NCBI GenBank assembly: GCA_008016945.1
Contig: SSGN01000022.1
Location: 1 to 47,991 of the forward strand
DNA from: Flavobacteriales bacterium
GTDB lineage: Bacteria > Bacteroidota > Bacteroidia > Flavobacteriales > PHOS-HE28
DNA: 47,991 bases
Reading direction: 5' to 3'
Part shown: positions 22,679 through 29,856 of the stretch, one piece after another
Layout: each line of letters opens with the position of its first letter
Numbering within the stretch: the first letter of the stretch is position 1
The notes under the pieces: generated by a model
The model's input: the letters and a program-made list of their open reading frames with translations, nothing else
Told to the model about the DNA's origin: nothing
Databases searched by the model: none
Made by a program: the position numbers and the translations under genes

Positions 22679-24811
22679 TCATCGCGCGGCAGCCGTGCTA
22701 CCTGCTTTGATGTCCGTACCGATACGTTGCAAGTACGCGATCAGCGAGATGATCTCCAGGTCGGAAGGCGCCTCCACACCGGCGGCCTTCAGGTTAGCCA
22801 CGATCTTCTGGCTCTGCTCCGCCAGATGGGCATTGGCCCGGTCCGCGAAGCCCTCTCCGTACTCCTGTTCATAGGGCACCCCCAGTGTGATCATGGCTTC
22901 GATCTTGCGCCGGGTGGTGGTGGTGTCCAACACATCCTCGAAGAGTGCCGGGTAGGCTGGCATCAGCGACCCAGGGCTCATGCTCGTGGGGTCGAACATG
23001 TGATAATAGTGCCAGCTATCCGGATACTTTCCGCCCACACGGTGCAGGTCCGGACCGGTACGCTTGCTTCCCCATTGGAACGGGTGGTCGTACACGTACT
23101 CACCCGCCTTGCTGTACTCGCCATAGCGCTCGGTCTCGCTACGGAAGGGCCGGATCATCTGGCTATGGCAGGTATAGCATCCTTCGCGAACGAAGATGTC
23201 GCGACCCTGGAGTTCGAGCGGCGTGTACGGTTTCACGCTCGCGATGGTAGGCACATTGCTCTTCACCAGGAAGGTGGGCACCATCTCCACGATACCGCCG
23301 ATGGCCACCGCCACTAAGCTCCAGACCAACATCTGCATCGGACGGCGCTCGATCCAGGTGTGCCAGTGTCCGGCAGGCTCCTTGGCGAGCTTCTCCAGGG
23401 CGGGTGCCTCGGCATCCTCGTTGGCGATGAGCTTACCAGCTTTCACGGTCTTCACCACGTTGTACACCATGATGAACACACCGATCAGGTAGATGGTCCC
23501 CCCCAGCGCACGCAACCAATAGGCGTACTTGATCTCCAGCAACGTATCCAGGAAATTCTTGTAGACCAGGAAGCCATCCGGGGTGAACTGCTTCCACATC
23601 AGGCTTTGGAAGAAGCCGGCGAAATACAACGGGATGGAATAGAAAGCGATACCCAGCGTACCCAACCAAAAGTGGGCGTTGGCCAGTTTGGTACTGTACA
23701 GCTTGGAGCCGAAAAGGCGCGGTACCAGCCAGTACACCATGCCGAAGGTGAGGAAGCCATTCCAGCCGATCCCGCCGATATGTACGTGAGCCACGATCCA
23801 ATCGGTGTAGTGCGCGATGGCGTTGATGCTCTTCACGCTCAACAGAGGACCTTCCAGCGTGGCCATACCGTAACAGGTGATCGCTACCACGAAGAATTTC
23901 AACACGGGCTCCTCCCGTACACGGTCCCACGCACCACGCAAGGTCAACAGGCCGTTGAGCATGCCACCCCAGCTGGGCGCGATCAACATCACGCTGAACG
24001 CCACACCAAGGCTTTGGGCCCATTCGGGCAGTGCACTATAGAGCAAGTGGTGCGGCCCCGCCCAGATGTAGATGAAGATCAGCGACCAGAAGTGGATGAT
24101 CGAAAGTTTGTAACTGTACACGGGGCGATTGGCCGCCTTCGGCAGGAAGTAGTACATCAGGCCGAGGAAAGGCGTGGTGAGGAAGAAGGCCACCGCGTTG
24201 TGCCCGTACCACCACTGCACCAGCGCGTCCTGCACACCGGCATACCAGCTGTAGCTCTTGCCCAGGTCCACCGGAATGCTGATGCTGTTCACGATGTGCA
24301 GCATGGCCACCGTGACCCAAGTGGCGATGTAGAACCAGATGGCCACGTACAGGTGCCGTTCGCGCCGCTTGAGGATGGTGCCCATCATGTTGATGCCGAA
24401 GGCCACCCAGACCAGGGTGATGGCGATATCGATGGGCCATTCCAGCTCGGCGTATTCCTTCCCTTGGGTCATGCCCAGCGGCAGGGTGATGGCCGCCGAC
24501 AGAATGATGAGCTGCCAGCCCCAGAAGTGGATCTTGCTCAACAGGTCGCTGAACATCCGGGTCTTCAGCAGGCGCTGCATGCTGTAGTAGGCCCCGGCGA
24601 AGAAGGCATTGCCTACGAAGGCGAAGATCACCGCGTTGGTGTGCAGGGGGCGTATCCGCCCGAAACTGACCCACTTGGCGAAGTTCAACTCGGGCACTAC
24701 CAGCTGTAGCGCGGCAGTAAGGCCCACCAGCATACCCACCGCCCCCCAAAGGATGGTGATGAACAGGAAATTCTTGACGATACGGTTATCGTACTGGAAA
24801 CGCTCGGTCAT
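22679..24811 (-). CDS. ccoNO: Fused cbb3 oxidase subunits I and II (CcoNO)
   Basis: A 710-residue fusion. Residues 1-460 are CcoN: heme-b ligand H57 (PLHTNAVIF), CuB ligands H204 (WYGHNAVAFF) and H254-H255 (GPHHLLYS), and H342/H344 (AHVHIGGIGWNG) for the hemes. Residues 480-710 are CcoO: an anchor helix near 495-515 and a monoheme c domain with CYTCH (C545, C548, H549), then SQMIRPFRSETERYG and a terminal LIAYLQRIG. It reduces O2 to water with high affinity and pumps protons. The single-chain form is characteristic of Bacteroidota. The ATG overlaps the ccoS stop by 4 nt. Confidence 0.97.
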   Translation of the reverse strand: MTERFQYDNRIVKNFLFITILWGAVGMLVGLTAALQLVVPELNFAKWVSFGRIRPLHTNAVIFAFVGNAFFAGAYYSMQRLLKTRMFSDLLSKIHFWGWQLIILSAAITLPLGMTQGKEYAELEWPIDIAITLVWVAFGINMMGTILKRRERHLYVAIWFYIATWVTVAMLHIVNSISIPVDLGKSYSWYAGVQDALVQWWYGHNAVAFFLTTPFLGLMYYFLPKAANRPVYSYKLSIIHFWSLIFIYIWAGPHHLLYSALPEWAQSLGVAFSVMLIAPSWGGMLNGLLTLRGAWDRVREEPVLKFFVVAITCYGMATLEGPLLSVKSINAIAHYTDWIVAHVHIGGIGWNGFLTFGMVYWLVPRLFGSKLYSTKLANAHFWLGTLGIAFYSIPLYFAGFFQSLMWKQFTPDGFLVYKNFLDTLLEIKYAYWLRALGGTIYLIGVFIMVYNVVKTVKAGKLIANEDAEAPALEKLAKEPAGHWHTWIERRPMQMLVWSLVAVAIGGIVEMVPTFLVKSNVPTIASVKPYTPLELQGRDIFVREGCYTCHSQMIRPFRSETERYGEYSKAGEYVYDHPFQWGSKRTGPDLHRVGGKYPDSWHYYHMFDPTSMSPGSLMPAYPALFEDVLDTTTTRRKIEAMITLGVPYEQEYGEGFADRANAHLAEQSQKIVANLKAAGVEAPSDLEIISLIAYLQRIGTDIKAGSTAAAR

Positions 24812-25161
24812 GGTGTCGTCGTTTTCGCTTGTGCGCTGATGCTTCGTGAAGAAGAGAGGAGGAGGGAGGGCGTGATCGGCGAATGGATGCGTGTGGTGGA
24901 GAAGGCATGCAACGTGGAGAAAGTCCGCGTTCCGTCGCCCTTTCGCACCTCGGCACGCTCACTTTCTCTCTTCTTCACATCTCCGCTTCCGTCCATATTC
25001 ACGCCTTCATCGTCCGTCCGCACCCGATCATCCAACAGGATACGCACGGCTGGTGAATGGTCATCGTCGTACTGCCCCTTCCGCACGGCCCAGATGAAGC
25101 CGAGAAGGAACACCCCAGCGACCAGGGTGCTTACGGTGAGCAGAAGAAAAATGACGCTCAT
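24808..25161 (-). CDS. ccoS: CcoS with unusual C-terminal extension
   Basis: A 117-residue protein. Residues 1-48 are a normal CcoS: one helix MSVIFLLLTVSTLVAGVFLLGFIWAV, then KGQYDDDHSPAVRILLDD. CcoS proteins, required for cofactor insertion into cbb3, are usually only 45-60 residues. Here the frame continues for about 69 low-complexity residues rich in Ser, Arg, Lys and Thr before stopping at ATGA with ccoNO. Most of that tail is encoded by an inverted-repeat element (24846-24978). The tail may therefore be an insertion read in frame that keeps translational coupling to ccoNO. Confidence 0.88.
   Translation of the reverse strand: MSVIFLLLTVSTLVAGVFLLGFIWAVRKGQYDDDHSPAVRILLDDRVRTDDEGVNMDGSGDVKKRESERAEVRKGDGTRTFSTLHAFSTTRIHSPITPSLLLSSSRSISAQAKTTTP
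24846..24978. repeat. Inverted-repeat element inside ccoS
   Basis: GTGAAGAAGAGAG at 24846-24858 is repeated perfectly inverted at 24966-24978, enclosing 107 bp with further purine-rich (left) and pyrimidine-rich (right) tracts. It codes for about residues 62-105 of the extended CcoS. It resembles the intergenic purine/pyrimidine repeats at 38704-38770. Confidence 0.65.
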
Positions 25162-25182
25162 GTGACAGCGCTAACGCGATGC

Positions 25183-25248
25183 GAAAGTGCCCGGGCTATC
25201 CACGGTGGATGCTGACGTGTGTCAGGAGCCTCGGATGACTTTCGTCAG
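25183..25248 (-). promoter_or_regulatory. Tandem Crp/Fnr-type operators and promoter of ccoS-NO-Q-P
   Basis: Proximal site CTGACGTGTGTCAG (25212-25225) is centred 32 bp from the centre of a -7-like GCACTTTC (25190-25183). A distal, weaker site ATGACTTTCGTCAG (25235-25248) lies 23 bp further upstream, about two helical turns. The start codon ATG 25161 follows after a 21-nt leader. The only promoter in the set with two sites. Confidence 0.75.
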
Positions 25249-25266
25249 TCGTGCGCCAACCAAAAT

Positions 25267-25298
25267 AAGAAAGCCATGGCAAATGCCACGGCTTTCTT
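25267..25298 (-). terminator. Intrinsic terminator of glutamate dehydrogenase gene
   Basis: A 14-bp stem with one mismatch (25267-25280 / 25285-25298) and a 4-nt loop lies 17 nt after the gdh stop. On the minus strand it ends CTTTCTT followed by ATTTTGG, a good U-rich tail. Confidence 0.8.
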
Positions 25299-25315
25299 CA
25301 AAACGCAAGACCTCA

Positions 25316-26605
25316 CTATGGGAAGATACCGCGCTCCTTATAGGCCTTCTCCAGCCTGCGCAACGCCACGATATAGGCGCTGGTACGCCAGTCGGTTTTG
25401 AATTCCACAGCGGTATGGACCACGCTGGTGAAGGCGGTGGTGATCTTCTCGTTGATCATCTTCAGCACCTCATCGATCTTCCAGTACTCGGCGCGTTTGT
25501 TCTGAAGCCACTCGATGTAGCTGCCGATCACACCGCCGCTGTTGCATAGGATGTCGGGGATGATCTCCACGCCCATATTGCGCAGGATCGCCTCACCTTC
25601 AGTGTCCGTGGGGCCGTTGGCGCCCTCCGCCACCACTTTGGCCTTGATGGAACCAGCGTTCTTCGCCGTGATCTGGTTGCCCAAGGCAGCCGGCACCACG
25701 ATATCGCAATCCAGTCCGAAGAAGGTTGCGGGATCGATGACCTCCGCACCTTTGAAGCCAGCCACGCTGCGGTTGTTGGCTTCGGAGTGAGCGTTGAGCT
25801 GTTCCGGGTCGATACCGGCCTTATTGTACAAGGTGCCTCCGGCATCTTGTACGCCAACGAGGATGGCCCCTTCCTGGGCCATGAAGTGCGCGGTCCAATA
25901 CCCCACGTTACCGAAGCCTTGCACGATGTAGCGCTTGCCTTTGAGCGCCTCATTGCGCCGATCGGCCCAAGCTTTCAGGGTCACCACCACGCCGTAGCCC
26001 GTGGCCCGATCGCGCCCTTCGAGGCCACCGGCGCCCAGCGGCTTACCGGTAACCACGTGCATGTTGGCGAAACGGGTGCTCGGCGCCTGGGTGCTGCTGA
26101 AGGTGTCGGCGATCCACGCCATGATCTGCGCGTTGGTGTTCACATCGGGCGCAGGGATGTCCAGGTCGGGCCCGATGTTGTCGCCCAGCGCATAGGTGAA
26201 GCGACGGGTGATGCGCTCCAATTCGCCCGCCGAATATTGCTTGGGATCGATCTCGATACCACCCTTGCCTCCGCCGTATGGCAGCCCGGCCAGCGAGGTT
26301 TTCCAGGTCATCCAGATAGCGAGCGCACGGGCGCTGTCGATATCCACCGTAGGATGGTAGCGCAGTCCGCCCTTATAGGGCCCCAACGCATTGTTGTGCT
26401 GTACCCGGTAGCCGGTGAACACCTCGATGGTGCCATCATCCAGCTTCACCGGGAAATGCACCACGATCTCGTTATTGGTCTGGCTTAGGATCTTGCGGAC
26501 CCCGGCATCCAGTCCCATGACATCGGCGGCGCGCTCGAATTGCTCCATCACCACCTTATACATGCCTTGCCTGTTCTGCGCCTTCTTGGCGCTCACTGCT
26601 TCCAT
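25316..26605 (-). CDS. Glu/Leu/Phe/Val dehydrogenase, probably glutamate dehydrogenase
   Basis: A 429-residue protein. ATG 26605 is preferred over the TTG at 26644 because that codon lies within a -7 element GAACTTTG (26649-26642). The N-terminal catalytic domain has GPYKGGLRYHP and the lysine-rich PYGGGKGGIEIDP. The Rossmann part has VQGFGNVGYW. The C-terminal ANGPTDTEGEAIL and NSGGVIGSYIEW fit hexameric glutamate dehydrogenases of the short class. It interconverts glutamate and 2-oxoglutarate plus ammonia. It lies 66 nt after ccoI and has its own likely promoter and a strong terminator. Confidence 0.95.
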   Translation of the reverse strand: MEAVSAKKAQNRQGMYKVVMEQFERAADVMGLDAGVRKILSQTNNEIVVHFPVKLDDGTIEVFTGYRVQHNNALGPYKGGLRYHPTVDIDSARALAIWMTWKTSLAGLPYGGGKGGIEIDPKQYSAGELERITRRFTYALGDNIGPDLDIPAPDVNTNAQIMAWIADTFSSTQAPSTRFANMHVVTGKPLGAGGLEGRDRATGYGVVVTLKAWADRRNEALKGKRYIVQGFGNVGYWTAHFMAQEGAILVGVQDAGGTLYNKAGIDPEQLNAHSEANNRSVAGFKGAEVIDPATFFGLDCDIVVPAALGNQITAKNAGSIKAKVVAEGANGPTDTEGEAILRNMGVEIIPDILCNSGGVIGSYIEWLQNKRAEYWKIDEVLKMINEKITTAFTSVVHTAVEFKTDWRTSAYIVALRRLEKAYKERGIFP

Positions 26606-26671
26606 CGTTGGTTTGTTTATGGATCCCTCGTCGAGGGGGTACAAAGTTCGCTTTCGGTCCGTATCCCACGC

Positions 26672-29107
26672 TCAAACGTTGATCCGACCCTGAAGTTCCA
26701 GAGCGGGTCCGGTTCGGGGCATGGCCGCCTTTGTTCCGGACCGTGCGGCCAACCAGACCGCCAAGGACACGAAACCCACCACGCTAACGCTACTCAAGGG
26801 CATCAGGATGGCAGCGATGAGGGGGGTCATGTGCCCGGCCACGGCCACGGACACACCTACTACATTGTAACACAGGGAGATAGCCAAGCTGGCGATCACG
26901 ATGCGACGGGCCCGACGGGTGAGGCGTAGGAAATGAGGCAGATCCGCAATGGCGTCAGCATCCAGGATGGCGTCGCTGGCCGGGGTCAGTGCGGCACTGG
27001 TCTCGGTCACGGTGATCCCCACATCGCTCTGGGCCAAGGCGCCGGCATCGTTCAGGCCATCACCCACCATCAGGATCCGACGACCCTGTTCCTGCTGCTC
27101 CATCACATACCTGGTCTTGTCCGTAGGTGAACAACCCACCCGCATGTCGCCCACTTCGAACAGATCGCGCAGGCTTTCATCCACCTGGTCGTCGCCGGTC
27201 AACAAGGCCAGGTGCATGGTCTCCCGCAATCGTGAGGTGGCATCTTCGATCCCGCCCCGCGCCCGCTTTCGGATGAGGAAGTGGCCGATCACCTCACCCT
27301 CCATGGCCACGTGCACGATCGCCTCACCGCTGGCACGTGGAACAGGGCCGACACCGCAGAACGCCGCCGACCCCACCCGTACCGACCGGCCTTCCACCGT
27401 TCCCATCACCCCTTGGCCCGCCACATCCCGGACCTCGGTGGTGGGGAGCAAGGGGCCCTTCAGGTGGTGGTGGACCACCGCGCTGAGCGGGTGCGCGCTG
27501 TTGCGGGCGATGGAGCGTATACCGGATGCCTCTTCTGGGGTGAGGGCTCGCCCTCGCCAGGCCACCTCATGAGCTTCGCGCGCAGTGAGCGTCCCGGTCT
27601 TATCGAACACCACCATGTCCACGTGCGCCATACGCTCCACCACCTCGGCATCGCGCAGGAAAAGGCCTCTCTTGCCCAACAAGCGGATGGTATGCCCATA
27701 GGCGAAGGGCATGCTCAGCGCCAAGGCGCAGGGGCACGCCACGATGAGCACCGAGGTCACCACGGGCCATACCTGGGTGCTGTCCTTCCCCCACCAATAC
27801 AGCGCCGCACCCACACTGATGAGCAGCACGGCGATGGTGAACCGACGGGCCACACCATCGATCATGCGCGGCATGGCGGGGCGTTCGCCCACGGCGGCCT
27901 GTTCGGCCCACAATCGCTTCAACCGGCTTTCACCGAACGGACGGATCACCTCCAGTTCAATGGCCGCGCCACGCTGCCGACCGCCGGCCTTAATGGTATC
28001 CCCTGGATCCCGGCGCAACGCCAACGGTTCACCGGTGATGAAGCTGTTATCGATATGGGCGACGCCCTCGCGCAACACGGCATCCACGGGCACGAGTTCC
28101 TGATCGCGCACGATGATCCGGTCCCCCGGGCGCAGTCGGTCCACTTTCACCGGCTCCTCGACATCACCCCGCTTCAGAATCACCACCAGGGGGAGGAAAT
28201 CCTCCAGCGCCCGGTCGAACCGCAATGCCCGGTAGGTATACGCCTGGTACCACCGCCCGATCAAGAGAAAGAAAAGCAGCCCCGCCAACGAGTCGAAGTA
28301 GCCGGGACCCGCCCCGCTGATCACATCCCATAAGCTGCGTGTCCAAAGCGCCACGATACCCAATGCGATGGGGATGTCGATGTTCACCGTACGGCTGCGG
28401 ATACCGGCCCACGCGCTGCGGAAGAAGTCGGTACTGAGGAAGAACACCACCGGGAACGAGAACAACACGATGAGCCACTGGAATCCCACCTTCAACCCGG
28501 CTTCGTTGTCCGCCCCGAGGTATTCGGGGAAGCTCAATAACATGGTGTTCCCGAAGATGAACCCGGCCACACCCAGCCGGATGTACAGCATGTGCGGCAC
28601 GACACCAGCGCCCCTGCCTTTGGCGGTATTGGTGAGCTGGGGGCCATAGCCGATACGTCGCAACAGCTCCACCAGGCCTGAAAGGGGCAACTGTGATTCG
28701 CGGAAGGTGACCGAGAGCTCCTTATCGGCGAATGACACCCGCGACCGGATCACCGCCTTATCGATCCGGTGCAGGTTCTCCAGCAGCCAGATGCACGAGC
28801 TGCAATGCATCTGCGGCACGCTGAACCGCACCCGGGTGATGCCCTCCTCGCTGAACTCCACGATCCGTTCGCGCACCTCGGCCAATGCGAACAACTCACT
28901 GCGTTGCTCGTCCACGCTGGCCCGTTGCTTCACGCCGGGTTTCTGCCCCAGTGTGTAATAATCGCACAGCCCGGCCTCGTTCAGCAGGTCGTACACCACC
29001 TCGCAGCCCTGGCAGCAGAAGTCGTGCCCATCGCGCTGGCGGTGGTCATCGGCACAGGGATCCCCACAGTGGTAGCAGGTGACACTCGTCAGTTGTCCGG
29101 CCTTCAT
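26672..29107 (-). CDS. ccoI: Copper-translocating P-type ATPase CcoI (FixI)
   Basis: An 811-residue protein. ATG 29107 is chosen because longer starts would include the operator at 29142-29155. The N-terminus has a zinc-ribbon-like metal-binding motif (CYHCGDPC at 11-18, then CCQGC), then an HMA-type domain with HCSSC at 101-105. Membrane helices follow, with the metal-site CPC in IVACPCALALSMP, the phosphorylation motif DKTGTLT and the hinge GDGLNDAGAL. CcoI exports copper for insertion into the CuB site of cbb3. Placed upstream of gdh and promoted by a cbb3-type operator, apart from the structural operon. Confidence 0.95.
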   Translation of the reverse strand: MKAGQLTSVTCYHCGDPCADDHRQRDGHDFCCQGCEVVYDLLNEAGLCDYYTLGQKPGVKQRASVDEQRSELFALAEVRERIVEFSEEGITRVRFSVPQMHCSSCIWLLENLHRIDKAVIRSRVSFADKELSVTFRESQLPLSGLVELLRRIGYGPQLTNTAKGRGAGVVPHMLYIRLGVAGFIFGNTMLLSFPEYLGADNEAGLKVGFQWLIVLFSFPVVFFLSTDFFRSAWAGIRSRTVNIDIPIALGIVALWTRSLWDVISGAGPGYFDSLAGLLFFLLIGRWYQAYTYRALRFDRALEDFLPLVVILKRGDVEEPVKVDRLRPGDRIIVRDQELVPVDAVLREGVAHIDNSFITGEPLALRRDPGDTIKAGGRQRGAAIELEVIRPFGESRLKRLWAEQAAVGERPAMPRMIDGVARRFTIAVLLISVGAALYWWGKDSTQVWPVVTSVLIVACPCALALSMPFAYGHTIRLLGKRGLFLRDAEVVERMAHVDMVVFDKTGTLTAREAHEVAWRGRALTPEEASGIRSIARNSAHPLSAVVHHHLKGPLLPTTEVRDVAGQGVMGTVEGRSVRVGSAAFCGVGPVPRASGEAIVHVAMEGEVIGHFLIRKRARGGIEDATSRLRETMHLALLTGDDQVDESLRDLFEVGDMRVGCSPTDKTRYVMEQQEQGRRILMVGDGLNDAGALAQSDVGITVTETSAALTPASDAILDADAIADLPHFLRLTRRARRIVIASLAISLCYNVVGVSVAVAGHMTPLIAAILMPLSSVSVVGFVSLAVWLAARSGTKAAMPRTGPALELQGRINV

Positions 29108-29111
29108 GGTA

Positions 29112-29155
29112 CAAAGTGCGGTGATCCGACGAGCTCGCGGACTGACCGATGTCAG
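29112..29155 (-). promoter_or_regulatory. Crp/Fnr-type operator and promoter of ccoI
   Basis: CTGACCGATGTCAG (29142-29155) is centred 33 bp from the centre of the -7-like element GCACTTTG (29119-29112). ATG 29107 follows after 4 nt, so the mRNA is probably leaderless. Confidence 0.76.
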
Positions 29156-29200
29156 ACCGCCGATATTCCAAGGCATGGGACCTTAGGCCCCACCGCCCAG

Positions 29201-29272
29201 TGACCCCACCAGGAGTCGAACCTGGATCAAGAGTTTAGGAAACTCCTATTCTATCCATTGAACTATGGGGTC
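29201..29272 (-). tRNA. tRNA-Arg (anticodon CCT)
   Basis: The minus strand folds as a cloverleaf: acceptor arms GACCCCA/TGGGGTC with discriminator A (CCA not encoded), D-arm with AGTTCAATGGATAGAAT, anticodon loop TTCCTAA with anticodon CCT, and T-arm with GGTTCGACTCC. It reads AGG codons. The metG 3' fragment ends 53 nt upstream of its 5' end, so this tRNA marks one border of the disturbed metG region. Confidence 0.93.
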
Positions 29273-29324
29273 GGGATAGCGGGCGCGAAGGTAGCCGGAA
29301 AGGCGGATCCCTTGACCCCGCCGA

Positions 29325-29499
29325 TCACCGCACTTCACCACCTGGTGCCACGGTATCCTTGGGCTGAACGAACACCAGCCGCCCTTGCTCGTCCTCGGCC
29401 ATCAACACCATGCCCTGGCTCTCCACGCCACGCATCTTGCGCGGCTCCAGGTTCGCCAGGAAGAGCACCTGTTGACCGGGCAAGGCCGCTGGGTCGAAG
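29325..29499 (-). pseudogene. Fragment of metG (C-terminal tRNA-binding domain)
   Basis: An open stretch of 57 codons ends at TGA 29325-29327. It reads FDPAALPGQQVLFLANLEP..., the C-terminal tRNA-binding (EMAP-type) domain of methionyl-tRNA synthetase. Bases 29383-29499 match 34721-34837 of intact metG with two mismatches in 117 bp, and 100 of these are identical in a row. Past that block the tails differ: RLVFVQPKDTVAPGGEVR here against KLHFVRPGSALSNGSEVR in metG. It has no start and is cut off at 29500. It is a relic of a metG 3' end displaced about 5.3 kb from the present gene. Confidence 0.9.
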
Positions 29500-29553
29500 G
29501 GTTATGGCAACATCAATGCCGAAGCAGCGGTGAAATGTGCCCTGGCCTTGTAA

Positions 29554-29714
29554 GAGCCTGTTCAGGATCCCTTCAAACTCGTCCTTCGGTCTCTTTTCCG
29601 CCCATACTTCGCCCGAAAATGTTCCCGTAGTCACCGCTACGCCAACATTTTCAGGCTGCGTCTGGTCGAAAAATAGCTTCGAAGTCCATCGTTCAAGAGA
29701 TCCTGAACAGGCTC
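29554..29714. mobile_element. MITE-like element with 16-bp terminal inverted repeats and TAA duplication
   Basis: Perfect 16-bp terminal inverted repeats GAGCCTGTTCAGGATC (29554-29569) and its complement (29699-29714) enclose 161 bp in total. TAA directly flanks both ends (29551-29553, 29715-29717), consistent with a 3-bp target duplication. The centre has GAAAATGTT/AACATTTTC with an inner CGTAG/CTACG hairpin. There is no transposase. GAGCCTGTT-type ends and a 3-bp duplication suggest mobilisation by an IS5-family transposase (inference). Bases 29500-29553 are unassigned. Confidence 0.8.
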
Positions 29715-29717
29715 TAA

Positions 29718-29856
29718 GAGCAACGCCCGGGTGTGGATGTCCGGGTTGTCCGGGACCTCTCCAAGGAACTACCCGGCCTTCCCTACTTGGTTACCTTCGC
29801 CGTCTGTTGATCCGTGCATGGTCCGCAATGCACTTGGATCTGCAGAGTAAGGCATC
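29718..29856 (+). promoter_or_regulatory. Leader region of the Dlt-like cluster
   Basis: This 139-nt stretch between the MITE and ATG 29857 holds a possible -7 element TACCTTCG (29792-29799, one mismatch to TAnnTTTG). No TGA-N6-TCA site and no gene were seen. Confidence 0.3.

Noticed and set aside
23360..24709. A 449-codon plus-strand open frame
   Set aside because: It is antisense to ccoNO and shows only low-complexity residues.
29500..29553. Possible start of an IS110-type transposase (HRCFGIDVA on the minus strand)
   Set aside because: Only about ten residues resemble such a start and no other transposase motif follows; too short to call.
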